Source: Aliiroseovarius sediminilitoris (GTDB lineage Bacteria > Pseudomonadota > Alphaproteobacteria > Rhodobacterales > Rhodobacteraceae). From it: DNA of 64,000 bases. The translations under genes and the position numbers were made by a program. The DNA is taken from positions 2,170,001 to 2,234,000 of the forward strand of contig NZ_FOJB01000001.1 in NCBI RefSeq assembly GCF_900109955.1, given 5' to 3'. Positions 1 through 8,449 of the stretch are shown here, piece after piece; positions within the stretch are counted from its first letter, which is position 1; every line of letters begins with the position of its first letter. The notes below the pieces were generated by a model. It did no database searches and was not told the origin of the DNA. It saw nothing but the letters and a program-made list of their open reading frames with translations.

Positions 1-59
1 CTTTCCTGGTCTCACTCATCGCGTGTGCTCCGGCTGCTGACCGATAAGTCTTGGCACAG

Positions 60-88
60 AAAAAGCGGCCACCCAAGGGGCGACCGCC
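60..88 (-). terminator. Intrinsic terminator of sodB
   Basis: On the minus strand a 9-bp stem (plus-strand arms 66-74 and 80-88, two G-U pairs) closes a 5-base loop and is followed by a run of U (plus-strand A at 60-65). It lies about 55 bases after the sodB stop, as expected for a Rho-independent terminator. The rest of 1-142 shows no gene I can support. Confidence 0.75.
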
Positions 89-142
89 ATGATGTTTCGT
101 GATGCGTCCGGCAACAGAAACGTTGCCGCAGACCGGTCCGGA

Positions 143-742
143 TTACAGGCGCGACGCCACGTTTTCCCAGTTCACGAGGTTGTTCAGGAAGTTGTCCAGA
201 TAGGCGGGGCGCTTGTTGCGGAAGTCGATGTAATAGGAATGCTCCCACACATCGCAGCCCAGCAGCGCGGTCTGACCGAAGCACAGCGGGTTCACGCCGT
301 TTTCGGTCTTGGTGACTTTCAGAGCGCCATCCGTGTCTTTCACCAGCCAGGCCCAACCCGAACCGAACTGGCCCGCACCCGCGGCGGCAAATTGCGATTT
401 GAACTCGTCAACCGAGCCGAAACTGTCATTGATCGCCTTCTCAAGCTCGCCCGGCATCGCGGTCTTGCCCGGCCCCATCATCTCCCAGAATTGGTTGTGG
501 TTCCAAAGCTGGCTGATGTTGTTGAAAATGCCGTTTTGCGCGACGGCCGATTTGTCATAGGTGCCGGTGATGATATCTTCCAGCGACTTGCCGTCCCACT
601 CGGTCCCGGCGATCAGCTTGTTGCCATTGTCCACATAGGCCTTGTGGTGCAGGTCGTGGTGATATTCCAGCGTTTCCGCTGACATACCGAAATCGGCCAG
701 CGCGTCGTGTGCGTAAGGAAGATCGGGAAGTTCAAAAGCCAT
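143..742 (-). CDS. sodB: Superoxide dismutase, Fe-type
   Basis: Cytoplasmic enzyme converting superoxide to oxygen and hydrogen peroxide. The protein is 199 residues, the normal length for the Fe/Mn SOD family. The four metal ligands are visible as His28 (EYHHDLHH), His82 (QLWNH), Asp164 and His168 (DVWEH). Gln78, four residues before His82, is the position typical of Fe-type enzymes; metal choice cannot be settled from sequence and cambialistic behaviour is possible. The start at 742 is preferred over an ATG 18 bases upstream because a G-rich Shine-Dalgarno stretch sits just before it and the family N-terminus begins at MAFELP. It is monocistronic with its own terminator, downstream of the sarcosine oxidase operon, which makes hydrogen peroxide. 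Confidence 0.95.
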   Translation of the reverse strand: MAFELPDLPYAHDALADFGMSAETLEYHHDLHHKAYVDNGNKLIAGTEWDGKSLEDIITGTYDKSAVAQNGIFNNISQLWNHNQFWEMMGPGKTAMPGELEKAINDSFGSVDEFKSQFAAAGAGQFGSGWAWLVKDTDGALKVTKTENGVNPLCFGQTALLGCDVWEHSYYIDFRNKRPAYLDNFLNNLVNWENVASRL

Positions 743-844
743 ATCTAGCCCCCTGTTCATGCGTGTTTCCGTTACAACCTAGATGGGGTAGCGGACGGGG
801 GAAGGTCAAGGGGCAAGGCGGAATTCCACCCAGCCCCCGGACTG

Positions 845-1264
845 TTATTTCACCGTGCATTTGCCTTTGGCGCGAAATGTGTTGCGATAGCCGACCGGCT
901 TCATCGAAGCGATGGCAGTACCTGTTGCCTTCTGATAGGTCAGGCGAAAGACAAGTCTGGCGATCTGGCTTGCCGATCGCTGCGAAACATCACCTTTGAT
1001 TTGTTCCAAAGTCCACGTGTATGTGATCCGCTTGGCATTTTCGGTTTCAACCTGCGCGGCGATGGGTTTGCCAATCGTGTTCTGGATAAGCCCGTCAATC
1101 ACACTGATCTTGCCGTTGTCGTCGGTGACAATGATGTGCGGGGGAATGCCTTTGTTGTCGCCGGACCCGGCTTCGTCAACCTTACAATCATAGGTTTTCG
1201 CAAATCCCGGCGCTGCGACCCCTATTGTTGCAACGCAAGCAACAATCGCCATATACTTTGTCAT
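845..1264 (-). CDS. Secreted protein of unknown function
   Basis: A 139-residue protein whose first about 22 residues form a clear Sec signal peptide (hydrophobic core, cleavage near GFA-KTY), so it is probably periplasmic. The mature part has only two cysteines (near residues 27 and 136), which could form a disulfide tying the ends together. I do not recognise the family. It lies between soxG and sodB on the same strand but is separated from soxG by about 160 bases including a palindrome, so it is probably transcribed separately. Confidence 0.7.
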   Translation of the reverse strand: MTKYMAIVACVATIGVAAPGFAKTYDCKVDEAGSGDNKGIPPHIIVTDDNGKISVIDGLIQNTIGKPIAAQVETENAKRITYTWTLEQIKGDVSQRSASQIARLVFRLTYQKATGTAIASMKPVGYRNTFRAKGKCTVK

Positions 1265-1372
1265 ATTTTCATACCCTTACACTTACTTCTTCGCGCAGCG
1301 GAATATCGGTGCAGGTCAGGGGTGACAACCTCATTGGTTGAGGCTGCGATGAGTTTTCTCTACTTATCATAA

Positions 1373-1402
1373 CGTCACCCCGGATCGCGATCCGAAATGA
1401 CG
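1373..1402. other. Inverted repeat downstream of soxG
   Basis: A 30-base imperfect palindrome: outer arms CGTCA/TGACG, inner arms CGGATC/GATCCG, with three unpaired bases on each side. It sits 19 bases past the soxG stop and upstream of the next minus-strand gene. There is no U-run on either side, so it could be a weak terminator, an mRNA 3'-end stabiliser or a protein-binding site. Confidence 0.5.
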
Positions 1403-1420
1403 TATCCCCGACGGATCAGC

Positions 1421-1978
1421 CTAGCTGAACACCTCGCCCCCCGGCTTGGCCGCATCTTTCAACAGATCAAACGCGTATTGCGCAACCGAGCGGAAACAGA
1501 CCAGAACCGCAGTCTCGTCATCTTCCAGATAGAACGCGGCGGGGATCTGGGCGATGCGGGTGCGACGCAGCATGCCGGGCTGCATGAGCGAGGTATCGGC
1601 GGGGGTCAGTTTGGCGATCACTTCGCGACAAGCGGTCCCCTTCACGCGAAACACCGCGCGGGCGTCTGAGACATTGACCACCAGAGCATGCTCTTTTGCC
1701 AGCGCCCTGGTCGCGGCCTCAACCACTTTCGGGGCCTCAATGTGGTCGGTGATCAGCAAAAGCTCATCGGGAGACATCCAGCCAACACGGCCCTTTACGC
1801 CGTCGGTGATCTTGCCCTGCCCCGGAATGGCCGCGCCCGTGGCGGCTTTCACCGCCTTGGCAACACCTGTCGATGACAGGTCGCCACGCAGCGTGATCAT
1901 GCCGACCAATCCGGCCTCTTCAACCTTACAGTAGCCGTCAAAGGACGCGCCTTGAAGTGCCGACACAGCATCAGACAT
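1421..1978 (-). CDS. soxG: Sarcosine oxidase gamma subunit
   Basis: The small gamma subunit of heterotetrameric sarcosine oxidase, which oxidises sarcosine to glycine and, with tetrahydrofolate, yields 5,10-methylene-THF and hydrogen peroxide. The protein is 185 residues; it has the SoxG-type central region (GRVGWMSPDELLLI) and the later VCFRSVAQYAFDLL segment. The ATG at 1978 overlaps the soxA stop by 8 bases, which argues for translational coupling and for this start rather than the one 24 bases upstream. It is the last gene of soxBDAG. Confidence 0.92.
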   Translation of the reverse strand: MSDAVSALQGASFDGYCKVEEAGLVGMITLRGDLSSTGVAKAVKAATGAAIPGQGKITDGVKGRVGWMSPDELLLITDHIEAPKVVEAATRALAKEHALVVNVSDARAVFRVKGTACREVIAKLTPADTSLMQPGMLRRTRIAQIPAAFYLEDDETAVLVCFRSVAQYAFDLLKDAAKPGGEVFS

Positions 1979-4900
1979 TTTGCTTCTCCCCGTCCTTGTC
2001 ATAGAAGACCGGATCGCAGATCCGCGCCTTGATCACCGTGTTCGACCCATCCACCGTCGGAAAGTCCACCACTTCGCCCATCCGGTCCGGTCCATGCTTC
2101 ACAAGCCCCATCGCAATGCCTTTCTTGAGCGTCGGCGAATAATAGGTCGAGGTCACACGCCCGATCATGTTGCGCTGGCCATATTCGTTATTGCCATCGG
2201 CCACCGCATAGGCCCCGTCCGGCAGAACCGATCCGTCCAGCGTTTCAAGCCCGACCAGTTTCCAGCGATCGGGGTCGGTCATGTGGCTGCGCTGTTGGGC
2301 GCGTTTGCCAAGAAAATCCTCTTTCTTCTTGGAAATCGCCCAGTTCAGCCCCAGATCCTGCGGGATCACGGTGCCGTCGGTTTCGTCCCCGATCATGATG
2401 AACCCCTTTTCGGCCCGCATGATGTGCAGACATTCGGTGCCATACGGCATGACGCCGAACTCTTCCCCCGCCTCAAGCAGCGTATCCCAGAAGGCGCGGC
2501 CCTGGCTGGCGGGCACGGCGATCTCGTATGACAGCTCGCCCGAGAACGAGATGCGATAGACGCGCGCGTCGAACTCACCGATCTTGCCGTCTTTCCACTG
2601 CATGAAGGGCAGAGTTTCCTTGGACACATCCATCCCGCCCAGTTTCTCAAGCAGCTTGCGCGCGTTGGGGCCGACCACGGCGACCTGCGCCAGTTGCTCG
2701 GTCACGTTGGCAACATAAACTTTCCAGTCCCACCATTCGGTTTGCAGCCATTCCTCCATCCACGCGTGGATGCGGTCGGCGCCGCCCGAGGTGGTGTGGC
2801 AGAGCCACGTGTCGTCATCTATGCGGGCCACAACACCGTCATCGGACAGGAAACCGTTTTCCGAGCACATCAGACCATAGCGGCATTTGCCGACGGCCAG
2901 GTTCGACATCATGTTGGTATACATCATGTCCAGAAACTTGCCCGCATCCGGCCCCTTGACGATCAGCTTGCCCAGCGTCGAGGCATCCAGCAGCCCCAGC
3001 TTTTCGCGGGTATTCAGGACCTCGCGATGCACGGCTTGCTCGTTGGTCTCGCCCGGCTTGGCATAGCAATAGGGCCGACGCCAATGGCCGACGGGTTCCA
3101 TATAGGCACCCGCGTCTTCGTGCCACTGGTGCATCGGCGTGCGCCGGATCGGCTGGAAGATTTCGTGGCGCGCTTCGCCAGCAATCGCCCCGAAGCTGAT
3201 CGGGGTATAGGGTGGGCGGAAGGTTGTCGTGCCGGTCGCCGGGATCGGTTGACCCAATGCGTCAGAAAGCACCGCCAATCCATTGATATTGGACAATTTA
3301 CCTTGGTCTGTCGCCATACCCAACGTGGTATAGCGCTTGGTGTGTTCAACGCTTTCATAGCCCTCGCGCGCGGCCAACTGCACGTCCGACACCTTCACGT
3401 CATTCTGATAATCCAGCCACATTTTCATGCGTTTCTGATGACCAGCGCCCTGCGGCATGATCCAGACGGGGGCCATGGGCTGCGTGCTTTCGGCCTCCGC
3501 CTTTGGCCCCGCCTTGCGCACGGCTTTGCCGCCTGCCGCCTTGGCGGCCCGCTTGCCTGCCTCATAGGCATTCGACAAGACCCCCGCCAACCCCATCGGA
3601 CCCGAGGCTGAGCCTGCGGTGACAACAAAGGGCTGACCGTCATGCCCGGTGGGTGCACGGTCCGGATCGGGGCGGAAATGCGCCTGCTCCTCGTCCCAGA
3701 TCAGCTTGCCTCCACAATGCGACCACAGGTGCACGACAGGCGACCAACCGCCCGACATGGCGACTGCGTCGCAGGCAATTTCCTCGACCGCGGCACCCTC
3801 GCCCGCTTGGGCGCAGATCGACACGCCCGTCACGCGCTTGCCGCCGTTCACCTTGGCAATCGCCTTGCCAACCTCGACCCGGATGCCGGCGGCGCGAGCG
3901 GCTTCTGCCAACGGGCCGTTGGAATGATCTCGCGCGTCCAGAATAACCGGAACGTCTAGCCCGGCTTCGTTCATCACAAGTGCAGTGCGGTAAGCGTCAT
4001 CATTGTTGGTCACAACCACGGTGCGGTCGCCCACGGACACGCCCCAGTTCACCGCATAATCGCGCACGGCCGAGGCCAGCATCACGCCGGGGATATCATT
4101 GCCCGCAAAGGACAAGGGACGTTCAATCGCACCGGTCGCGGTGACGATCTGCTGCGCACGGATGCGCCACAGGCGATGGCGCGGGCGGTCATCGCCCGGC
4201 GTATGATCGGCCACACGTTCATAGCCCAGCGCATAGCCGTGGTCGTAGACGCCCGATCCCATCATGCGGGTGCGCAGGGTCACATTGTCCATTGCTTCCA
4301 ACTCGGCCAACGTGGCGGCAATCCAGTCATCGGGCGACTGCCCGTCGATCTCGCCCCCGTCAACCGGCGCACGTCCGCCCCAATGGTGGGTCTGCTCCAT
4401 CACCAGCGTTTTCACGCCCGAACGACCAGCGGCCAGAGCAGCCGCCAGACCGGCAACACCGCCACCGATCACCACGACATCGGTGTGGTGATAGAAATGC
4501 TCATAGCGATCCACGTCCGCCTCGGTCGGCACATTGCCCAGACCAGCGGATTTGCGGATGATCGGCTCGAACACATGTTTCCAAGCGGGCGCGGGTGCCA
4601 TGAAGGTCTTGTAATAGAACCCCGCTGGCAGGAAGCGCGCGGCATAGTTGTTCACCACGCCCACATCGAACTCAAGGCTCGGCCAGTGGTTTTGCGAGGT
4701 GCAGGTCAGACCGTCAAACAGCTCGGTCGTGGTGACGCGTTGGTTGGGTTCAAAACGCCCGCCCTGCCCCATGTTTACAAGCGCGTTGGGTTCTTCCGCG
4801 CCGGATGCGACGATGCCACGCGGGCGGTGGTATTTGAACGACCGACCCACCAGCATCTGGTCTTCGCCCAGAAGGGCCGCGGCCAGCGTGTCGCCCTCAT

Positions 4901-4988
4901 ACCCCTTCATACGTTTGCCGTTGAAGGTGAAGTTTTTCGGTTTGGTGCGGTCGATCAGGCGACCGCCTTGTGCCAGACGGGTGCTCAT
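1971..4988 (-). CDS. soxA: Sarcosine oxidase alpha subunit
   Basis: Large subunit, 1005 residues, full length for the family. The N-terminus has the 2Fe-2S-like fold region without cluster cysteines, then a dinucleotide-binding motif (VVIGGGVAGLAAAL, about residue 177) for NAD, and a C-terminal half from about residue 660 resembling the glycine-cleavage T protein, which binds tetrahydrofolate (EKLGLLDASTLGKL). Its start codon overlaps the soxD stop as ATGA (4985-4988). Partner of soxB, soxD and soxG in sarcosine demethylation, the last step of glycine betaine breakdown. Confidence 0.95.
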   Translation of the reverse strand: MSTRLAQGGRLIDRTKPKNFTFNGKRMKGYEGDTLAAALLGEDQMLVGRSFKYHRPRGIVASGAEEPNALVNMGQGGRFEPNQRVTTTELFDGLTCTSQNHWPSLEFDVGVVNNYAARFLPAGFYYKTFMAPAPAWKHVFEPIIRKSAGLGNVPTEADVDRYEHFYHHTDVVVIGGGVAGLAAALAAGRSGVKTLVMEQTHHWGGRAPVDGGEIDGQSPDDWIAATLAELEAMDNVTLRTRMMGSGVYDHGYALGYERVADHTPGDDRPRHRLWRIRAQQIVTATGAIERPLSFAGNDIPGVMLASAVRDYAVNWGVSVGDRTVVVTNNDDAYRTALVMNEAGLDVPVILDARDHSNGPLAEAARAAGIRVEVGKAIAKVNGGKRVTGVSICAQAGEGAAVEEIACDAVAMSGGWSPVVHLWSHCGGKLIWDEEQAHFRPDPDRAPTGHDGQPFVVTAGSASGPMGLAGVLSNAYEAGKRAAKAAGGKAVRKAGPKAEAESTQPMAPVWIMPQGAGHQKRMKMWLDYQNDVKVSDVQLAAREGYESVEHTKRYTTLGMATDQGKLSNINGLAVLSDALGQPIPATGTTTFRPPYTPISFGAIAGEARHEIFQPIRRTPMHQWHEDAGAYMEPVGHWRRPYCYAKPGETNEQAVHREVLNTREKLGLLDASTLGKLIVKGPDAGKFLDMMYTNMMSNLAVGKCRYGLMCSENGFLSDDGVVARIDDDTWLCHTTSGGADRIHAWMEEWLQTEWWDWKVYVANVTEQLAQVAVVGPNARKLLEKLGGMDVSKETLPFMQWKDGKIGEFDARVYRISFSGELSYEIAVPASQGRAFWDTLLEAGEEFGVMPYGTECLHIMRAEKGFIMIGDETDGTVIPQDLGLNWAISKKKEDFLGKRAQQRSHMTDPDRWKLVGLETLDGSVLPDGAYAVADGNNEYGQRNMIGRVTSTYYSPTLKKGIAMGLVKHGPDRMGEVVDFPTVDGSNTVIKARICDPVFYDKDGEKQNV

Positions 4989-5308
4989 TTCCAGCCCCCC
5001 CATTCAGGATGTTTCTTCTTGATCGCGGCGACCAGTGCTTTCGGCGGCTCATAGGTCTGGGCCGGATAGGTGCCGTAGACCTCGAGCGTCATGGTGTTGC
5101 GCGCCGCGTGGAACCACTTGCCGCAACCCGAGACATGCCGCCAGCGTTCAAAATGAACGCCTTTGGGGTTCGCGCGGTGGAACAGATAGGTCTCGAAATC
5201 ATCATCGGACGAGCCGGGCCCGAAACGCTTCAGATGCGCCTCGCCGCCGCCATGCAGGTCCGTTTCATCGGCCATCACGCCGCAATAGGGGCATTCAAGG
5301 ATCAGCAT
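4985..5308 (-). CDS. soxD: Sarcosine oxidase delta subunit
   Basis: Small zinc-binding subunit, 107 residues. A CxxC pair (Cys6, Cys9) together with His58 and Cys62 (RHVSGC) form the expected zinc site. A strong Shine-Dalgarno (AAAGGAG, 7 bases before ATG) precedes it, so it can be translated independently of soxB. That is relevant because soxB ends about 410 bases upstream instead of immediately before it, as is usual in related operons (from memory). Confidence 0.93.
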   Translation of the reverse strand: MLILECPYCGVMADETDLHGGGEAHLKRFGPGSSDDDFETYLFHRANPKGVHFERWRHVSGCGKWFHAARNTMTLEVYGTYPAQTYEPPKALVAAIKKKHPEWGGWK

Positions 5309-5357
5309 GGCTGCACTCCTTTCAAGAAAAACAGAGGATCGCGCCCGGCCCGTGGGT

Positions 5358-5420
5358 GGGCGTGTTCACGCCCGCCCTGGGGGGCGGGTCGGGCGTGATC
5401 CGTCGCGGCAAGCGCGACGG
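5358..5420. repeat. Cluster of three palindromes in the soxB-soxD gap
   Basis: Three hairpin-forming sequences lie in 63 bases: GGGCGTG/CACGCCC at 5358-5373, a G/C-only stem at about 5372-5390, and CCGTCGCG/CGCGACGG at 5400-5420. A fourth (CGCTGG/CCAGCG, 5492-5509) is followed by five T at 5520-5524 on the plus strand and could be a terminator for plus-strand transcription. All sit inside the gap between soxB and soxD, so they would be present in a soxBDAG mRNA unless the operon is split here. Confidence 0.55.
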
Positions 5421-5540
5421 AAGATGAGGGATTCGCACTCGGGAAACCGCCAGAGGACTTCGTGCATCGGGAAAAACTAAGAACTGCGCGACGCTGGAAC
5501 AAACCAGCGCGGTCTGCGCTTTTTCTTAGGAGAATCCTCA

Positions 5541-5720
5541 ATGTGGATTGACCAACGTGATGTAGAATCTTGGGCAGTTGAGCATTCATGTGATCAGGTG
5601 CGAAGATGGTTCTATCTGCACGAACGGTGTCACAATCGCGAAGCCTACCAAGCGCTTTGCGATCAATATGCCTACGAAACTGATCCTCAAAACATTGGAA
5701 AATGGATAGATGAGCAACCA
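5541..5720 (+). CDS. Possible truncated small gene opposing soxBDAG
   Basis: An ATG at 5541 preceded by AGGAG with an 8-base spacer opens a reading frame opposite to the sox operon. The first 60 codons encode a plausible acidic, Trp/Tyr-rich protein (MWIDQRDVESWAVEH...), with about 46% G+C by hand count against a clearly higher value in the neighbours. The frame has no stop of its own and runs antisense into soxB to 6893; I regard that extension as chance. It may be the 5' part of a gene whose end was lost when the segment was inserted or rearranged. Family unknown. Confidence 0.35.
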
Positions 5721-6968
5721 TCAGTGAGCCACCCCCGCAGCCACGCTCTCATCAATAAAGCGTCCTTCGGTGAAGCGGTTCAGGCCGAACGCGCCAGCAA
5801 GCGATCCGGGTTCGCCTTTGGCAACGGTTTCGGCCATGGCCCAGCCCGATCCGGGGATCGATTTGAAGCCGCCTGTGCCCCAGCCGCAGTTGATGAAGCA
5901 GTTGCCCAAGGGCGTTTTGCCGATGATGGGGGAACGGTCTCCGGTCACGTCCACGATGCCGCCCCATTGGCGCAGCATTTTCAGGCGCGAGATGATGGGG
6001 AAGGTCTCGACCAAGGCGCGCACGGTTTCTTCCACGTGGTGGAACGATCCGCGCTGGGTATAGTTGTTGAACCCGTCAGTGCCGCCGCCAATGACCAGCT
6101 CGCCCTTATCGGACTGAGACATATAGCCGTGCACGGTGTTGGCCATCACGACCACGTCGATGCAGGGTTTGATCGGCTCGGACACCAGCGCTTGCAGCGC
6201 GACGCTTTCCATCGGCAGACGGAAGCCCGCCATATCCGCCAGCGCCCCCGCATTGCCCGCGACAACCATCGCCAGCTTGTCACAATCAATCTGACCGTGG
6301 GTGGTATCAACCCCGGTGACGTTGCCGCCCGACTGACGCACCCCGGTCACTTCGCATTTCTGGATGATGTCCATGCCCATGTCGGAACACGCACGGGCAT
6401 AGCCCCACGCGACCGCATCGTGCCGCGCCGTGCCGCCGCGGGCCTGCCACAGCGCGCCCAGAACGGGATAGCGCGGACCGTTGATGTTCATGATCGGCAC
6501 CAGTTCCTTGACGCGCTGGGGCGAGATGAACTCGGTCTTCACACCTTGCAGCGCATTGGCATGCGCCGTGCGCTCATATCCGCGCACCTCGCTTTCGGTC
6601 TGGGCCAGCATCATGACGCCACGCGGGCTGAACATGACGTTGTAGTTCAGGTCCTGGCTCATCGTCTCGTAAAGCGAGCGGGCCTTTTCATAGATCGCCG
6701 CAGAAGGGTCTTGCAGATAGTTCGACCTGATGATCGTGGTGTTACGACCGGTGTTACCGCCGCCCAGCCAACCCTTTTCGATGATCGCCACATTGGTGAT
6801 CCCGAAGTTTTTACCCAGATAGAAGGCCGTGGCCAACCCGTGCCCACCCGCGCCCACGATGACCACATCGTATTTCTTCTTCGGCTTCGGTGAAGCCCAG
6901 GCGCGTTCCCACCCCTGGTGATAGCGCGCAGCCTCACGCGCAATGGCAAATGCAGAATAGCGTCGCAT
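5721..6968 (-). CDS. soxB: Sarcosine oxidase beta subunit
   Basis: Catalytic flavoprotein subunit, 415 residues. An FAD-binding Rossmann motif (VVIVGAGGHGLATA, about residue 35) is followed by RHDAVAW, in which His183 matches the conserved histidine that carries covalent FMN in this family. The C-terminus has the typical GWGTGGFKSIPGSG segment. First gene of soxBDAG; a Shine-Dalgarno AAGGGG precedes the start. An unusual gap of about 410 bases separates it from soxD. Confidence 0.95.
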   Translation of the reverse strand: MRRYSAFAIAREAARYHQGWERAWASPKPKKKYDVVIVGAGGHGLATAFYLGKNFGITNVAIIEKGWLGGGNTGRNTTIIRSNYLQDPSAAIYEKARSLYETMSQDLNYNVMFSPRGVMMLAQTESEVRGYERTAHANALQGVKTEFISPQRVKELVPIMNINGPRYPVLGALWQARGGTARHDAVAWGYARACSDMGMDIIQKCEVTGVRQSGGNVTGVDTTHGQIDCDKLAMVVAGNAGALADMAGFRLPMESVALQALVSEPIKPCIDVVVMANTVHGYMSQSDKGELVIGGGTDGFNNYTQRGSFHHVEETVRALVETFPIISRLKMLRQWGGIVDVTGDRSPIIGKTPLGNCFINCGWGTGGFKSIPGSGWAMAETVAKGEPGSLAGAFGLNRFTEGRFIDESVAAGVAH

Positions 6969-7007
6969 GCGAATCCCCTTGGTTGGGCGCTCTGTTTCAT
7001 GTCGGTT

Positions 7008-7018
7008 CTAGACTCTAG
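7008..7018. promoter_or_regulatory. CTAG-containing palindrome upstream of soxB
   Basis: An 11-base perfect palindrome, CTAGA-C-TCTAG, lies 40 bases upstream of the soxB start. CTAG is scarce in many bacterial genomes, so two in 11 bases suggests a protein-binding site. No regulator is encoded next to it and no promoter boxes are clear; the role is inferred. Confidence 0.35.
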
Positions 7019-7183
7019 CGACGTTTTCTCACGACAATCCAGCGTCATATGAAATGAAAAAGGCGACATGAACCGTCATTTGCGGCTCTACGCGGCTTCG
7101 TGATTGTCGCACCTGATCATTAAGGGTTTTGCCCGTCCCCTTTGCACATTAGATGAAGGGAAACGTAAACACGCGGAGGAACC

Positions 7184-8449
7184 ATGGTTTTCTGGCTGCT
7201 CATCGGGGCACTGACCCTCGCCACCATTCTGGTTCTGGCGCGACAAATGCTGCGCCTGCGCGATACCGCAACCTCGAATGACGACGACACATCGAAGCTG
7301 AGTTCTGACATGAAGGTCTATCGCGACCAGCTCAGCGAATTGGATCGCGATGTTGCACGTGGCACGGTGACAGCCCAGGACGCAGAACGCGCGCGCATCG
7401 AGATCTCGCGTCGCTTGCTTGAGGCCGACAAGGCAGCTCAAGCCAAAACCCGACCAACCGACGCGCCTCGAACCCTCAGCCGACTGGCGCTCGGTCTGTG
7501 TGCAATCCTGCTGGCAGGCGGCGCATTCGGTCTTTACTGGCTTCTCGGCTCACCGGGCTTTCAGGATTTGGGCCGTGAAAAGCGCATCGCCAAGAGCCAG
7601 GAAATGCGTGAGAGCCGCCCCAGCCAGGCCGAGGTCGAAGCGGACATGCCGCCGTGGCCCGGCCCCCCCGCCGAAGCGCCCGCGGATTATCTTGAGCTGA
7701 TTGAGGGCTTGCGTGACGCCGTCACCAAAAACCCCGATGATCCGCACGGGTTGGACCTGCTGGTCCAGCACGAAGCCGCCATCGGCAATATGGTCGCGGC
7801 GCACAAGGCGATGGGACATCTGATTGAGGTAAAAGGCGCCGCTGCAACAGCAGACGATTTTGTCCGGCAGGCCGACCTGTTGGTCAATGCGGCTGGTGGA
7901 TTCATCTCGCCCGAGGCGGAAGACATGCTCAGAAAGGCGCTTGAGCGTGACCCCAATCACCAATTGGCGCGCTATTATTCCGGGCTGATGTTCGCCCAGA
8001 ACGGCCGCCCCGACATGGGCTTCAACTTGTGGCGCGGTTTGTTGGAAGAAGGACCGGACACGGCCATCTGGTGGTCCTCGGTGCGTTCGCAGATCGGCAG
8101 CCTCGCAACCTTTGCGGGCGTGGACTACACACCGCCTGACGCGCCCACACGCCCGGCCGTGCCCAACCTGACGGGTCCCAGTGCCGATGACATCGAAGCT
8201 GCACAAGAGATGAGCGGAGAAGATCGCGCCGCGATGATTCAGGGGATGATCGACCGGCTTTCCGAACGACTGGCGACCGAAGGTGGCACACCCGAAGAAT
8301 GGGCGCGCCTGATCAACGTGTTGGGCGTTGTCGGCAACACCGGGCGCGCCAGCACGATCTGGGACGAGGCCCAAACCCTGTTTCAGAACAATCCCGATGC
8401 GTTGGCAACCGTTCGCATAGCCGCCGAACAGGCCGGGGTCGCCCCGTGA
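7184..8449 (+). CDS. ccmI: Cytochrome c biogenesis protein CcmI
   Basis: Apocytochrome c chaperone of the System I (Ccm) machinery in the inner membrane. 421 residues: a membrane helix at about 1-20, a cytoplasmic loop with a coiled-coil-like charged stretch (DQLSELDRDVARG), a second helix at about 100-120, then a long periplasmic domain with TPR-like helices (LARYYSGLMFAQNGRPDMGF), as in CcmI/CycH. A strong Shine-Dalgarno (GGAGG) precedes the ATG. Its stop overlaps the GTG start of ruvX. No other ccm gene is in the window. Confidence 0.88.
   Translation: MVFWLLIGALTLATILVLARQMLRLRDTATSNDDDTSKLSSDMKVYRDQLSELDRDVARGTVTAQDAERARIEISRRLLEADKAAQAKTRPTDAPRTLSRLALGLCAILLAGGAFGLYWLLGSPGFQDLGREKRIAKSQEMRESRPSQAEVEADMPPWPGPPAEAPADYLELIEGLRDAVTKNPDDPHGLDLLVQHEAAIGNMVAAHKAMGHLIEVKGAAATADDFVRQADLLVNAAGGFISPEAEDMLRKALERDPNHQLARYYSGLMFAQNGRPDMGFNLWRGLLEEGPDTAIWWSSVRSQIGSLATFAGVDYTPPDAPTRPAVPNLTGPSADDIEAAQEMSGEDRAAMIQGMIDRLSERLATEGGTPEEWARLINVLGVVGNTGRASTIWDEAQTLFQNNPDALATVRIAAEQAGVAP

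Noticed and set aside
5721-6893. Extension of the 5541 plus-strand frame through the whole of soxB
   Set aside because: Beyond 5720 the frame is purely antisense to soxB and loses the composition of its first 60 codons.
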